Shown here: positions 8,102 to 17,707 of the stretch, piece after piece
Numbering within the stretch: the first letter of the stretch is position 1
Layout: each line of letters starts with the position of its first letter
Assembly: GCF_001428045.1 (NCBI RefSeq)
Contig: NZ_LMSD01000012.1
Coordinates: forward strand, 186,101 to 250,100
Source: Paenibacillus sp. Soil750
Lineage (GTDB): Bacteria; Bacillota; Bacilli; Paenibacillales; NBRC-103111
Reading direction: 5' to 3'
DNA length: 64,000 nucleotides
Made by a program: the position numbers and the translations under genes
The notes under the pieces: model-generated
What the model was told of the DNA's origin: nothing
What the model saw: only the letters and a program-made list of their open reading frames with translations
The model's database searches: none

Positions 8102-9997
8102 CTAGACCTTCGCTCGTAGAACCTTGCGAGGAACTAGCTTCTTCACTTCGGCAATCAAGTGATGGGCAGTTAACCCAACCTCTTCGCGTTGTTCAGGCAC
8201 ACTGCCATGCTCTACGAAGTAGTCTTGAATCCCCATCAATTCAACCTGCAAACCAACAACCCGCTTCTCTGCGTAGAATTCTAAGACCGCGCTTCCGAAA
8301 CCACCTTGGATTGAACCCTCTTCCATCGTGATCACTGGCATCGATTCCTTAGCTAGCTGTAGCAAGTAAGCTTCATCCAACGGTTTAATAAACCTTGCAT
8401 TCACAACACGAAGTTCAATGCCTTCTTGGGCCAGCTTAGCAGCTGCTTCCTCTGCAACTTGAACCATAGGTCCAACAGCGAGAACTGCCGCATAATCACC
8501 TTCACGTACAGTTTCCCAAGTACCGAGCGGAATGGCCTTTGGAGCCTCATCAATATTAGCGCCTGTGCCATTAATACGCGGATAACGATACGCAATCGGA
8601 CCATCATTATATTCAAGCGCCGTTTGCATCATATCACGCAATTCCTTCTCATCCTTCGGCATCATTAAGACCATGTTAGGAATTGTTCGCAAAAATGAAA
8701 TATCGTAAACCCCTTGATGCGTTTCACCATCGGAACCAACGAAGCCAGCTCTATCAATTGCAAAGGTCACGTTCAATTTGGGACGACAAATATCATGAAC
8801 GACTTGATCGTATGCACGTTGTAAGAACGTAGAGTATACTGCAAACACTGGTTTTAAGCCTTCACTTGCTAATCCTGCACACAGAGTAGCAGCATGTTGT
8901 TCAGCAATTCCCACATCAATCATCCGATTTGGAAACTTGCTTGCAAATTTCATTAAACCAGAACCACCTGGCATAGCAGGTGTAACAGCAACTAAACGCT
9001 GATCCTTCTCGCCAAGTTCAATTAACGTATCACCGAATACCTGTGTATACATCGGAGGTCCAGCAGATTTGAGTAATTGTCCAGTTTCGATTTTGTACGA
9101 CGTACTTACGCCATGCCAAGTATGGGAATCCGTCTCAGCTGGGGTATACCCTTTGCCTTTTTTCGTGACAACGTGGATGAGTACAGGACCTTCCACTTTT
9201 TCCGCCTGTTTCAACGTATCCATGAGCACTTGTAAGTTATGTCCATCTACAGGACCAATATAAGTAAACCCTAGTTCTTCAAACCACACGCCATTTAATA
9301 CAAAATATTTAAGACTATCCTTCAGCTTCTCCGCTGTTTTGGCAAGCGTTCCACCGATGGCAGGAATTTTCTTCAGTAAATATTCGACTTCCTCTTTAGC
9401 TTTCAAATAATGACGGTCTGAACGAATTTTGCTTAAATAATTATGAAGAGCCCCTACATTGGGCGCAATCGACATTTCATTGTCATTCAGAATGACCGTA
9501 ATATTCTTCTTCTCATGACCAATATGATTCATGGCTTCTAATGCCATGCCGCCTGTAAGCGCACCATCACCAATGATGGCCACAACCTTATTATGCTCGC
9601 CTTTGAGATCACGCGCCATTGCCATACCCATGGCAGCTGACAGGGAAGTACTACTATGTCCTGCTTCCCAGACATCATGTTCGCTTTCGGAACGCTTAAT
9701 AAACCCGCAGAGCCCTTTATATTTGCGTAAAGTATCAAACTTGTCTTTACGACCTGTCAAAATTTTGTGTACATACGCCTGGTGACCCACATCAAAAATC
9801 AGTTTATCATACGGGCTGTGAAACATGGTGTGTAAAGCTATCGTGAGTTCAACCACGCCTAAGTTCGGGGCTAGATGTCCACCAGTAACGGAAAGCTTCT
9901 CAATAAGAAATTGACGGATTTCTCCTGCCAATTCTTCGAGCTCCGTTAAGGATAACCGCTTCAAATCTGCAGGCCGATTGATTTGTTCGAGCAGCAC
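8102..9997 (-). CDS. dxs: 1-deoxy-D-xylulose-5-phosphate synthase
   Basis: First enzyme of the MEP isoprenoid pathway, condensing pyruvate and glyceraldehyde 3-phosphate with thiamine diphosphate. The 631-residue product has the N-terminal [13 protein letters not shown] and [10 protein letters not shown] motifs, the ThDP/Mg motif [15 protein letters not shown] near residue 150, the catalytic Glu region [16 protein letters not shown] and the [10 protein letters not shown]-terminal domain. Complete, with no missing motif. It lies downstream of ispA, so isoprenoid precursor and prenyl-chain synthesis are adjacent. Confidence 0.98.
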   Translation of the reverse strand: MLLEQINRPADLKRLSLTELEELAGEIRQFLIEKLSVTGGHLAPNLGVVELTIALHTMFHSPYDKLIFDVGHQAYVHKILTGRKDKFDTLRKYKGLCGFIKRSESEHDVWEAGHSSTSLSAAMGMAMARDLKGEHNKVVAIIGDGALTGGMALEAMNHIGHEKKNITVILNDNEMSIAPNVGALHNYLSKIRSDRHYLKAKEEVEYLLKKIPAIGGTLAKTAEKLKDSLKYFVLNGVWFEELGFTYIGPVDGHNLQVLMDTLKQAEKVEGPVLIHVVTKKGKGYTPAETDSHTWHGVSTSYKIETGQLLKSAGPPMYTQVFGDTLIELGEKDQRLVAVTPAMPGGSGLMKFASKFPNRMIDVGIAEQHAATLCAGLASEGLKPVFAVYSTFLQRAYDQVVHDICRPKLNVTFAIDRAGFVGSDGETHQGVYDISFLRTIPNMVLMMPKDEKELRDMMQTALEYNDGPIAYRYPRINGTGANIDEAPKAIPLGTWETVREGDYAAVLAVGPMVQVAEEAAAKLAQEGIELRVVNARFIKPLDEAYLLQLAKESMPVITMEEGSIQGGFGSAVLEFYAEKRVVGLQVELMGIQDYFVEHGSVPEQREEVGLTAHHLIAEVKKLVPRKVLRAKV

Positions 9998-10117
9998 GCT
10001 TGTTTCCTCACTTTCAATGTGAAAATACTAAGATTTCACCATTATATCATATTATTGGGTAATTCGTGTGATTAAACCTCTTTCGAGGCAACTCAATGAT
10101 GAGCGACTGCGTTTATA

Positions 10118-10188
10118 GGTAGGTTTCATCGCCAATTAGAAGATGTTTTCATTAAGTGAAAACTTATTTCTAATGTGGAAAAACTACC
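10118..10188. repeat. Long imperfect hairpin in the ispA-dxs gap
   Basis: About 70 bp that folds as GGTAG...CTACC on the outside, CCAATTAGAA / TTTCTAATGTGG in the middle and GTTTTCA / TGAAAAC at the tip. It occupies most of a 223-bp non-coding gap. It has no good T-tract in either direction, so it is more likely a palindromic repeat or an RNA processing or stability element than a plain terminator. GCGTTTAT next to it recalls the repeat at 7099. Confidence 0.5.
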
Positions 10189-10221
10189 TTCCGGTATGTC
10201 ATACAAATTGTATACGTATGT

Positions 10222-11130
10222 CTAATGATCCCGTTTCATCAGGTAATCTGCGATCTGCAGCAACCGTTCAGGGTTCGGTATATTGGATCGAATTAAGGCT
10301 TCCTTCGCTTGATTCGTCAGCTCTTGCACTTTCTGCTCAGATGCTTCCATACCGATAAAATAAGGGAATGTCACCTTTTGCTGTTTCTCATCGCTCTTCA
10401 CAGGCTTACCTAGTTTCGCTTCATCACCGATAATATCCAAAATATCATCTTGAATCTGAAAAGCAAGTCCAAGCGCATGTCCAAATTCACTGAGTGCTTC
10501 CAATTGCGCTTCGGATGCCCCAGCAATATGTCCACCAGCACGCAAAGAAAATACAATAAGATCACTCGTTTTATGTGTATGAATATAAGTAAGCTCTTCT
10601 AACTTGGTTAGACCTTGCTCTCCTAACATATCCGCTGCTTGGCCGCCAACCATGCCACGAGCACCTGCCAGTACGGCAAGCTCTTCTGTAATGGCTAGTA
10701 CACGTTCTGCAGGAACACCAAACCTCTTGTGTGATTGCGCAACGCAGAAGAAGGCGTGCGTAAGCAGCGCATCGCCAGCAAGAATAGCCATTGCCTCACC
10801 ATAAACTTTGTGATTCGTTAACTTACCTCTGCGATAATCATCATTATCCATCGCTGGCAGATCATCATGAACTAACGAATAGGTATGAACCAATTCGATG
10901 GCCATCGCAACAGGCATAGCAGACTCCAGCGAGCCACCTAGCGACTCTGCTGCAGCGAGAACCATAATAGGACGCAGTCGTTTGCCGCCTGCCATCAAGG
11001 AGTAGTCCATGGACTCACGTAACGAAGCTGGTACCTCCCAAGCAGTCGGCAATGATTGACGCAATGCGGCTTCAACCAATTCAGCATGGGAAGCGATGTA
11101 TGTATGAATAGTAGACGTCGTGTTATTCAA
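10222..11130 (-). CDS. ispA: Farnesyl/geranyl diphosphate synthase
   Basis: Trans-prenyltransferase adding isopentenyl diphosphate to make C10-C15 prenyl diphosphates. The 302-residue product has the first Asp-rich motif DDLPAMDNDD at 89-98, the second DDILD near 230, and GGKRLRP. The start is TTG at 11130 with an AAGGGG SD; no ATG fits. The TTG is 1 nt past the xseB stop, so xseA-xseB-ispA is very probably one translationally coupled unit. Confidence 0.96.
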   Translation of the reverse strand: MNNTTSTIHTYIASHAELVEAALRQSLPTAWEVPASLRESMDYSLMAGGKRLRPIMVLAAAESLGGSLESAMPVAMAIELVHTYSLVHDDLPAMDNDDYRRGKLTNHKVYGEAMAILAGDALLTHAFFCVAQSHKRFGVPAERVLAITEELAVLAGARGMVGGQAADMLGEQGLTKLEELTYIHTHKTSDLIVFSLRAGGHIAGASEAQLEALSEFGHALGLAFQIQDDILDIIGDEAKLGKPVKSDEKQQKVTFPYFIGMEASEQKVQELTNQAKEALIRSNIPNPERLLQIADYLMKRDH

Positions 11131-11131
11131 A

Positions 11132-11383
11132 CTAATTCCCCTTATCTTCCAAGACAGGCTGGAAAGGCTTCCTTGTTACCCCAGCTTCCCCTTCAACCAG
11201 CATCTCAATTTTCTTCTCCACTTGCTCCAGCTTAACACCGCATATATGGGAGAGTCTTACACCTTCTTGATACAGTTCAATTGCTTTCTCTAAAGGAACG
11301 TCACCGCTCTCCAGCTGACTTACGATACGCTCTAGCTGCTCGATAGCCACTTCAAAACTTACTTCGGTTTCACTTGTTGACAT
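11132..11383 (-). CDS. xseB: Exodeoxyribonuclease VII small subunit
   Basis: An 83-residue helical subunit of ExoVII. The core FEVAIEQLERIVSQLESGDV and LEKAIELYQEGVRLSHIC is the XseB signature. The ATG at 11383 follows GGAGG with 9-nt spacing. A longer in-frame reading upstream is unsupported and lies inside xseA. The start overlaps the end of xseA by 14 nt, which points to coupled translation of the two subunits. Confidence 0.95.
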   Translation of the reverse strand: MSTSETEVSFEVAIEQLERIVSQLESGDVPLEKAIELYQEGVRLSHICGVKLEQVEKKIEMLVEGEAGVTRKPFQPVLEDKGN

Positions 11384-12740
11384 CAATGTTCGCCTCCATC
11401 CCCGAAACTTGACATTGTATTTTACCATCCTTAAGACGTATGGATAATCGATCACCGATGTTTACTTGGGCGACCGAACGAATGAGCTGTTTCTCCTGCT
11501 CATCATAAGCAAGGCTATAACCCCGCTGCATAACTTTCAGCGGGCTGAGGGCGTCCAGATGACGGACGCTGGACTGCCACTCCTGCTTCTTCGAGCGCAG
11601 GAGAGTCTGCATGGCCGTGAGCATCTGACGTTTGGACGTGTCCAAACGTCGTCTCGCCATCACGGCCTGCTCGGTTGGATTGAAGCTGGATAAGCGACGC
11701 TCCAGCTTCATACGCCTCTGCGCCAGCTCCGTGAGGCGCTGACGCATACGGTAACCGAGCTGCTCCGCCAGCCGGTCGAGTCGCTCCGCAGGCTGCATGA
11801 GCAGCTGCCTGCGGGGGTTCGTCAGGAACGGCGAGCGCTTCGCGCGCTCGAGCCGTTCCTGCTTGCGGCGCAGCTGCTGCAGCAGCCCGTAATGCAGGCG
11901 CTGAGCCTGCTGCGATAGCTGCTGCTTCAGCTCGAGGTGGTGCGGCACCGCGAGCTCTGCCGCCGCCGTAGGCGTCGGCGCTCTGAGATCGGCGACGAAG
12001 TCGGCGATCGTGAAGTCCGTCTCGTGGCCGACGGCCGAGATGATCGGGATCGCGGAGGCTGCGATAGCCCGCGCAACGATCTCCTCGTTGAAAGCCCACA
12101 GCTCTTCCAGTGAGCCGCCGCCGCGGCCCACAATGAGCACGTCGGCTTCACCGAGCCGGTTCATCGCTTCGATCGCTTTCACGATCGAAGGCGCCGCCTG
12201 CGTACCCTGTACAAGGACAGGGTACAGCAAGATCGGGATCGACGGGTAGCGCCGCTGAAGCGTGATGATGACATCACGAATGGCAGCCCCCGTCGGGGAC
12301 GTGATCACGCCAATGGCGCGCGGAAACCGAGGAATCGGTTTCTTACGCTCTGGCGCGAATAATCCTTCTGTTTCGAGCTTCTTTTTCAGCTGCTCGAAAG
12401 CCAAATACAAGCTGCCGATGCCATCAGGCTGCATCGCCGTTACATAAAACTGATAGGCACCGTCACGCTCATAAACGGAAATATTGCCGCGAGCAATGAC
12501 TTTCGTGCCTTCTTTCGGGATAAATCCCAGTTTTTGATTATGCGAAGCAAACATAATGCTTTTCAGCCGACCATCCGCATCTTTCAATGTAAAATACATA
12601 TGACCGCTGGAGTGATGTGTGAAATTCGAAATTTCGCCTCGCACCCACACATCCTGGAGTCGTGAATCTCCTTCCAGCAATAGCTTGATATAGCGGTTTA
12701 GATCCTTTACGGATAAAATCTTGGTCTCATTTCTCGCCAT
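11370..12740 (-). CDS. xseA: Exodeoxyribonuclease VII large subunit
   Basis: Catalytic subunit of the ssDNA exonuclease ExoVII. The 456-residue product starts with an OB-fold (WVRGEISNFTHHSSGHMYFT) and continues with the catalytic domain motifs IGVITSPTGAAIRDVI, VLIVGRGGGSLEELWAFNEE and SAVGHETDFTIADFVADLRAPTP (given here in pieces), then a long basic helical segment. Codons from about 11,560 to 12,160 are strikingly GC-rich (43 of 60 bases at 11821-11880) compared with its two ends. No obvious SD precedes the ATG; the start is set by the family N-terminus. Confidence 0.96.
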   Translation of the reverse strand: MARNETKILSVKDLNRYIKLLLEGDSRLQDVWVRGEISNFTHHSSGHMYFTLKDADGRLKSIMFASHNQKLGFIPKEGTKVIARGNISVYERDGAYQFYVTAMQPDGIGSLYLAFEQLKKKLETEGLFAPERKKPIPRFPRAIGVITSPTGAAIRDVIITLQRRYPSIPILLYPVLVQGTQAAPSIVKAIEAMNRLGEADVLIVGRGGGSLEELWAFNEEIVARAIAASAIPIISAVGHETDFTIADFVADLRAPTPTAAAELAVPHHLELKQQLSQQAQRLHYGLLQQLRRKQERLERAKRSPFLTNPRRQLLMQPAERLDRLAEQLGYRMRQRLTELAQRRMKLERRLSSFNPTEQAVMARRRLDTSKRQMLTAMQTLLRSKKQEWQSSVRHLDALSPLKVMQRGYSLAYDEQEKQLIRSVAQVNIGDRLSIRLKDGKIQCQVSGMEANIDVNK

Positions 12741-12747
12741 AAGATGA

Positions 12748-13614
12748 CTATACGCTCACATTCGCTTTAGCTGCACGGCTAGCCGCATCAACTGTATTGC
12801 GAAGCAGCATCGTAATCGTCATTGGGCCTACACAACCTGGAACAGGTGTAATCGCACTTGCAATCTCTTTCACAGCTTCAAAATCAACATCACCCGTTAA
12901 TTTGCCGTCTGCAGGACGATTCATCCCAACGTCAATAACGACTGCACCTGGTTTCACATGATTAGCTTTAATCAAATGCGCTTTGCCAACCGCTACAACA
13001 AGAATATCGGCTTGTTTGGTAATCTCTTCCATGTTAGGCGTGCGGGAATGAACGACAGTTACCGTTGCGTGTTCGCGCAATAACAGCATCGCCATCGGTT
13101 TACCAACGATATTACTTCTACCTACAACAACAGCATGCTTACCTGCGATTTCCACGCCTGTCCGCTTCAGAATTTCAATTACACCGTGCGGGGTACAAGG
13201 CTTCATACCATCTTTACCAATCATCAGGTTACCAACATTAATCGGGTGGAAGCAATCTACATCTTTCGCTGGATCAATTTCATCAACAACCGCTTCTTCA
13301 TTGATATGCTTAGGCAGTGGTGATTGAACAAGAATCCCGTTAATTCGATTATTCGCGTTAAAACCATGGATGAGTGCAATTAATTCTGCTTGCGTCGTCT
13401 CTTCAGGCAGACGGTGTACTTCGGAATAAATACCTACATCATCGCAAGCTTTCGCTTTGTTTCTAACATATACTTGTGAAGCTGCATCTTCACCTACAAT
13501 CACAACGACAAGACCTGGCTGGTTTCCCTGAGTTGTAAGTGCCGCTGCGTCAGATCTAATTTCCTCACGGATTGAGCTCACGAGTTCTTTCCCATTAATT
13601 ACTTGTGCTGACAT
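12748..13614 (-). CDS. folD: Methylenetetrahydrofolate dehydrogenase/cyclohydrolase
   Basis: Bifunctional one-carbon enzyme interconverting 5,10-methylene-THF and 10-formyl-THF with NADP. The 288-residue product has VYVRNKAKACDDVGI (catalytic Lys region), GILVQSPLPKHI, PCTPHGVIEIL, the nucleotide-binding VVVGRSNIVGKPMAMLLL and the C-terminal PVPGCVGPMTITMLL. It lies between nusB and xseA on the same strand, the usual Bacilli order. GGGGG is 7 nt before the ATG. Confidence 0.98.
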   Translation of the reverse strand: MSAQVINGKELVSSIREEIRSDAAALTTQGNQPGLVVVIVGEDAASQVYVRNKAKACDDVGIYSEVHRLPEETTQAELIALIHGFNANNRINGILVQSPLPKHINEEAVVDEIDPAKDVDCFHPINVGNLMIGKDGMKPCTPHGVIEILKRTGVEIAGKHAVVVGRSNIVGKPMAMLLLREHATVTVVHSRTPNMEEITKQADILVVAVGKAHLIKANHVKPGAVVIDVGMNRPADGKLTGDVDFEAVKEIASAITPVPGCVGPMTITMLLRNTVDAASRAAKANVSV

Positions 13615-13682
13615 GTTATTTCCCCCTTAGCCGTTTAAGCCTTACCCCTATTTAACTATGCTGATGATCTCAATAAGGTTGT

Positions 13683-14144
13683 TCAAAGCGTACGCAGAAC
13701 TTTCTCTTTCAGTTCTTCGATTTCTTTGATCATTTTTCCTAACACACCATTTACGAATTTCCCTGATTCCTCAGTGCCATAATGCTTGGCCAAATCAATA
13801 GCTTCATTGACAACAACCTTCGGTGGAACATCGTCGCGATACAGCATCTCGTAGGCACCCAGTCGCAGAATTTCCCGATCGATGCGAGACAGTCTGTCCA
13901 TCGCCCACCCCTTCAGATACTCCTCCAACAACTCGTCGATGCTTACTTTGTTCTTGTAAGTTCCTTCAACAAGCTCAACAATGTAGACAGGATCTATCTT
14001 ATCTCCGGAGAAATCCAACTGCGTTTCATTATCATGCTCAGCTTCATGAATCGCGACTTGAACAGCCTCCTGAGGAGTAGCCTCATTCATTTGGATTTGG
14101 TATAAGCTTTGTATAGCAATTTCACGTGCAATTCTGCGTTTCAT
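13683..14144 (-). CDS. nusB: Transcription antitermination factor NusB
   Basis: A 153-residue RNA-binding helical protein that pairs with NusE (S10) on boxA RNA to protect rRNA transcripts from termination. It starts MKRRIAREIAIQSLYQIQMN and has the conserved DRLSRIDREILRLGAYEML and VVNEAIDLAKHYGTEESGKF segments. AGGAGG lies 6 nt upstream of the ATG. It is placed between the AmaP/DUF2273 pair and folD. Confidence 0.97.
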   Translation of the reverse strand: MKRRIAREIAIQSLYQIQMNEATPQEAVQVAIHEAEHDNETQLDFSGDKIDPVYIVELVEGTYKNKVSIDELLEEYLKGWAMDRLSRIDREILRLGAYEMLYRDDVPPKVVVNEAIDLAKHYGTEESGKFVNGVLGKMIKEIEELKEKVLRTL

Positions 14145-14235
14145 TCTGTTCCTCCTAAGTGCTTTACTCCAGCAAAGCGACCTTCTCCTAAAAACTCTTT
14201 CTCCTAGTATACGTCAAATTAGATCCAATCCAAAC

Positions 14236-14264
14236 AAAAAAATCCATGGTTGAACCAGGGATTT
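14236..14264 (-). terminator. Terminator after the DUF2273 gene
   Basis: On the minus strand AAATCC-C-TGGTT pairs with AACCA-T-GGATTT, followed by T6-7. It starts directly at the stop codon of the DUF2273 gene and separates this unit from nusB. Confidence 0.8.
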
Positions 14265-14491
14265 TAGCGAAACATTCTCCATTTTTGTGTGAGATAGCGC
14301 CAAATGTCTTCCAGCATGACGAAACTTTCTTTGCGATCCAACTTATTTCCAACATAAAAACCAACAAGAACGATAAATGCAAAGATCAACATATCCCAGA
14401 AACCAAAAAATAAATAAATAAAACCGAAGAATATACCCGCTGACACTCCGATTACTTTGCCCCTATGGAATTCCCACAGTTCATTCCACAT
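14264..14491 (-). CDS. DUF2273 small membrane protein
   Basis: About 75 residues with two hydrophobic helices (VIGVSAGIFFGFIYLFFGFW and MLIFAFIVLVGFYVG) and a basic tail, the pattern of the DUF2273 family that accompanies Asp23 and AmaP. The ATG at 14491 has GAGGTG 9 nt upstream; a GTG at 14503 overlaps that SD. It is 15 nt downstream of amaP, so very probably co-transcribed with it. Function is unknown; context suggests cell-envelope stress. Confidence 0.85.
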   Translation of the reverse strand: MWNELWEFHRGKVIGVSAGIFFGFIYLFFGFWDMLIFAFIVLVGFYVGNKLDRKESFVMLEDIWRYLTQKWRMFR

Positions 14492-14505
14492 ATGTGGATT
14501 CACCT

Positions 14506-15066
14506 CTATTCGACCCGGCTTTTAAACGTTGGGGCAGATTGCACGATATTCGCTACGAATACGGTTACGGAAGCTACAGGAATACCGGTAATCTCTTCTA
14601 TGTAACTTTTCACTGTACCTTGCATGTCTTCAGTCAGTTCCGGAATCGAGCTTTCCCCATCGACAATGGTTCTAATTGTTATTTCTAACCCGGATTGATT
14701 CACTCTAACTCGTGCACGCAAGTCCTTGGCACCTTTCGTGCGACCCGCTGCTTTCAGCGAAAGATTCTCAACCGTCTCGATGGAAATTCGAATATCCCCA
14801 AAATCAGTGCGTTGATCAATCGATGGTGCCTGGGAACGTCCGCGACGAAGCGTTACGATCAAGAATCGTACGGAAATCAGCAGCATAATCAAACTAATGA
14901 TAATGCCCGGATAAGCGTAGCCCTTCTCGTAATAGAAATGACTAAGCGTTGTACTTGCTTGATCGAGTGGGATCCAGCTAGATGCTGTGAACAATACAAA
15001 GATCGATGCGACGAAAATAATCAGGCTATAGAAAAGTAACAAGAGCCTGTCCACAATTTTACCCAC
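14506..15066 (-). CDS. amaP: Alkaline shock membrane-anchor protein AmaP
   Basis: A 186-residue protein with two N-terminal transmembrane segments (LLLLFYSLIIFVASIFVLF and YPGIIISLIMLLISVRFLI) joined by a short loop, then a cytoplasmic domain related to Asp23 (RVRVNQSGLEITIRTIVDGE...). In Staphylococcus AmaP tethers Asp23 to the membrane; the Asp23-type gene lies directly upstream here. Complete length. Confidence 0.88.
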   Translation of the reverse strand: MGKIVDRLLLLFYSLIIFVASIFVLFTASSWIPLDQASTTLSHFYYEKGYAYPGIIISLIMLLISVRFLIVTLRRGRSQAPSIDQRTDFGDIRISIETVENLSLKAAGRTKGAKDLRARVRVNQSGLEITIRTIVDGESSIPELTEDMQGTVKSYIEEITGIPVASVTVFVANIVQSAPTFKSRVE

Positions 15067-15093
15067 TACGCTTGTCCCCTTCCTAAGTTAGAG

Positions 15094-15122
15094 GAAACCC
15101 CCTGCAACCTGTAGGGGGTTTC
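15094..15122 (-). terminator. Hairpin between yqhY and amaP
   Basis: A stem of about 13 bp (GAAACCCCCTGCA with TGTAGGGGGTTTC) in the 85-nt gap. The T-tract is short (TTTCC), so it may act as a partial terminator or attenuator that lowers amaP relative to yqhY. Confidence 0.6.
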
Positions 15123-15151
15123 AATTGATCCATATGGCTCAGCTTTACCGC

Positions 15152-15565
15152 CTATTTCACACGATTGGCAGCCGCTGGTTCTTCGTCAATCGGTTTATCC
15201 GCCTGCTTAAAGTGAACATCATGAATGTGTACGTTGACCTCAACAACATTTAGACCTGTCATTGATTCAATAGCCATTTTCACATTGTTCTGAATATCAT
15301 TTGCAACTTCTGGGATACGATTTCCATACTCGATAATGATGGAGACGTCAATGGCAGCTTCACGTTGTCCGACCTCTACCTTTACGCCTTTGGACAAATT
15401 CTTGCGTCCAAGTAATTCAGCAATGCCGCCAGCTAATCCGCCACTCATCCCCGCTACACCTTGCACTTCCACCGTTGCCAATCCGGCAATGATTTCGATA
15501 ACCTCGGGGGCAATCTGGATGCTGCCCATGTCTGTCTTGACGTAATCCGGAGCGATTGTGCTCAT
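15152..15565 (-). CDS. yqhY: Asp23/Gls24 family envelope stress protein YqhY
   Basis: A 137-residue Asp23-domain protein (GSIQIAPEVIEIIAGLATVE, then GVAGMSGGLAGGIAELLGRK). In Bacillus subtilis yqhY follows accB-accC and its loss disturbs acetyl-CoA carboxylase control. The same placement is kept here, 157 nt downstream of accC. AGGAGGTG lies 7 nt before the ATG, right after a leader hairpin. Confidence 0.93.
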   Translation of the reverse strand: MSTIAPDYVKTDMGSIQIAPEVIEIIAGLATVEVQGVAGMSGGLAGGIAELLGRKNLSKGVKVEVGQREAAIDVSIIIEYGNRIPEVANDIQNNVKMAIESMTGLNVVEVNVHIHDVHFKQADKPIDEEPAAANRVK

Positions 15566-15581
15566 TGTGGCACCTCCTAAA

Positions 15582-15601
15582 AGTTTTGCGCCAGCAAAAC
15601 T
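15582..15601 (-). promoter_or_regulatory. Leader hairpin next to the yqhY ribosome binding site
   Basis: Perfect 8-bp stem AGTTTTGC-N4-GCAAAACT. On the minus strand it runs straight into TTTTAGGAGG, the yqhY SD. The same stem, with another loop, precedes pepQ at 29053-29072. Related hairpins precede yqhV and accC. Confidence 0.6.
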
Positions 15602-15722
15602 GGCTTGTAAATCTTAAAATTGTGATTGTAACAATCTTGCATCATAAGCCTAAAATATAAATGGGATAAGCCATCTTAATTTATTAGTATAACATTTCGG
15701 TAAAAATATGACAAATGATTAT

Positions 15723-17081
15723 CTACGATTCTGGATCGTTCACATCGTGCTCTTCTAAGAACTTAATATCGTGATCGCCACTGATAAATTTCTTGTGCTC
15801 AAGCAGCTTCAAATGAAAAGGAATCGTCGTGTTTACACCGTCCACCGCGAACTCATTGAGCGCTCTTTTCATACGGTTAATAGCTTCTTCACGCGTACTT
15901 CCCCAGACGATTAGCTTCGCGATCATGGAATCATAGTGTGGTGGGATCGTATAACCAGGATAAACGGCACTATCCACGCGAACACCAAATCCACCTGGCG
16001 GCAAATAAAATTTCACTTGCCCTGGAGATGGCATGAAGTTCCGATTCGGATCTTCCGCATTCACGCGGCACTCGATCGCCCATCCATTGATGCGAACATC
16101 CTCTTGTCTGAAGGACAACGGATTCCCTTCAGCAACGCGAATCATTTCTTGAATAATATCGATCCCCGTTATCATTTCGGTAACAGGATGTTCAACTTGG
16201 ATTCGTGTATTCATTTCCATAAAGTAAAAATTACCATCTGGACCTAACAAGAATTCCAAGGTTCCCGCTCCGGAATAATTCACGGCTTTCGCTGCGCGCA
16301 CTGCCGCCTGCCCCATTGCTTTACGCGTTTCCTCCGTAAGGATCGGACAAGGTGCTTCTTCAACAAGTTTTTGTCTACGACGCTGTACAGAGCAATCACG
16401 TTCGCCTAAGTGAACGACATTGCCGTGTTTATCAGCAAGGATTTGAATCTCAACATGCTTCATGCCAGTTAAATACTTCTCCAAGTAGATCCCTGCATTA
16501 CCGAAGGCATTCTGCGCTTCTTGTTGAGCTGCCGTAATTTGTTGAACAAGTGTTTCCTCGTTCTCTGCAATACGGATTCCTTTACCGCCGCCGCCTGCTG
16601 TCGCTTTAATTATAATCGGATATCCGATATCACGTGCAATAACCACAGCATCATCAATATCCTCAACCAACCCATCAGAACCGGGAATAATTGGAACTCT
16701 TGCTTCTTTCATCGTTTGCTTGGCAACCGCTTTATCCCCCATTCGGGAGATCGCGTCTGGCGAAGGACCAATGAAAGTGATATTGCAGCTCTCGCAAATT
16801 TCTGCGAAGTCTGCATTTTCAGCAAGAAACCCGTATCCAGGATGAATCGCATCGCATTCCGTTAACGTTGCAACACTCATCAAGTTAGTGAAGTTCAAAT
16901 AGCTGTCTTTGGAAGCTGTTGGCCCGATACAATAAGCCTCATCTGCCAAACGAACGTGCAGTGCTTCTCGATCTGCTTCCGAGTACACAGCAACCGTATA
17001 GATGCCAAGTTCACGGCATGCTCGGATAATACGAACTGCAATTTCTCCGCGGTTCGCAATAAGTATTTTATTAAATTTCAT
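15723..17081 (-). CDS. accC: Acetyl-CoA carboxylase, biotin carboxylase subunit
   Basis: ATP-dependent carboxylation of the biotin on AccB, the first step of fatty acid synthesis. The 452-residue product starts [20 protein letters not shown] and has the ATP-grasp glycine loop [13 protein letters not shown], the catalytic [21 protein letters not shown] and [14 protein letters not shown]. The ATG at 17081 has AGGAGG 7 nt upstream; a 22-residue upstream extension is unsupported. It lies 66 nt after accB on the same strand. Confidence 0.98.
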   Translation of the reverse strand: MKFNKILIANRGEIAVRIIRACRELGIYTVAVYSEADREALHVRLADEAYCIGPTASKDSYLNFTNLMSVATLTECDAIHPGYGFLAENADFAEICESCNITFIGPSPDAISRMGDKAVAKQTMKEARVPIIPGSDGLVEDIDDAVVIARDIGYPIIIKATAGGGGKGIRIAENEETLVQQITAAQQEAQNAFGNAGIYLEKYLTGMKHVEIQILADKHGNVVHLGERDCSVQRRRQKLVEEAPCPILTEETRKAMGQAAVRAAKAVNYSGAGTLEFLLGPDGNFYFMEMNTRIQVEHPVTEMITGIDIIQEMIRVAEGNPLSFRQEDVRINGWAIECRVNAEDPNRNFMPSPGQVKFYLPPGGFGVRVDSAVYPGYTIPPHYDSMIAKLIVWGSTREEAINRMKRALNEFAVDGVNTTIPFHLKLLEHKKFISGDHDIKFLEEHDVNDPES

Positions 17082-17097
17082 GATTTGCCCTCCTAAG

Positions 17098-17117
17098 AGC
17101 TCTTCCTGCGAAAAGCT
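17098..17117 (-). promoter_or_regulatory. Leader hairpin next to the accC ribosome binding site
   Basis: AGCTTTTC pairs with GAAGAGCT (one G-U) across 4 nt on the minus strand and ends in CTTAGGAGG, the accC SD. It lies in the accB-accC gap. Confidence 0.45.
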
Positions 17118-17147
17118 TGCGCTGTCAGCATAAGCTTGCAAACGCAA

Positions 17148-17642
17148 CTATTCCGGTCTAACCAAGAATAAAGGTTGTCCGTACTCGACTAGCTGTCCGT
17201 TCTCAACGAGAATTTCAACGATCTCGCCTTTCACTTCGGCTTCTATTTCATTCATTAATTTCATAGCTTCCACAATACAAACAACACTCTTGTCCGTTAC
17301 TTTAGAGCCAACGCTTACGAATGGCGCTGATCCTGGCGAAGCGGATTGATAGAATGTCCCTACCATCGGAGATACGATCTTATGTAAAGATGAATCCTCT
17401 TGCTTGGCTTGTCCGTTAGCAGTTACTGGCACTTCAAGAGCAGCTGCTGGCGCTGTATTTGTGTAGTTTGGTTGACCAATCGGTGCGTATGTGTGTTGAA
17501 CTGGAGCGGATACATACAGAGGCTCCGCTTTATTCGGTTTACGAATAGAAAGGCGTGCACCTTCATTTTCAATTTCAAGTTCTTGTAAAGAGGATTGATC
17601 GACGAGTTTAATTAACTCTTTGATTTCACTCAATTTAAACAT
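17148..17642 (-). CDS. accB: Biotin carboxyl carrier protein of acetyl-CoA carboxylase
   Basis: A 164-residue AccB: N-terminal helix, a Pro/Ala-rich flexible linker (about 40-85) and the C-terminal biotinyl domain with SPMVGTFYQSASPG and the biotin attachment Lys 128 in EAMKLMNEIEAEV. AAGGAG lies just upstream of the ATG. First gene of accB-accC, downstream of the spoIIIA operon as in Bacillus. Confidence 0.98.
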   Translation of the reverse strand: MFKLSEIKELIKLVDQSSLQELEIENEGARLSIRKPNKAEPLYVSAPVQHTYAPIGQPNYTNTAPAAALEVPVTANGQAKQEDSSLHKIVSPMVGTFYQSASPGSAPFVSVGSKVTDKSVVCIVEAMKLMNEIEAEVKGEIVEILVENGQLVEYGQPLFLVRPE

Positions 17643-17707
17643 TCAAGTCACTCCTTTAGACGTTGGTGAACCCTTAAAAAATGCGTTTTCATAGCCGCAA
17701 CGTATGT

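Noticed and set aside
11515-12099. A 194-codon open frame on the minus strand inside xseA
   Set aside because: It is a frame-shifted shadow of the GC-rich part of xseA, very rich in Ala and Arg; no SD, no family features.
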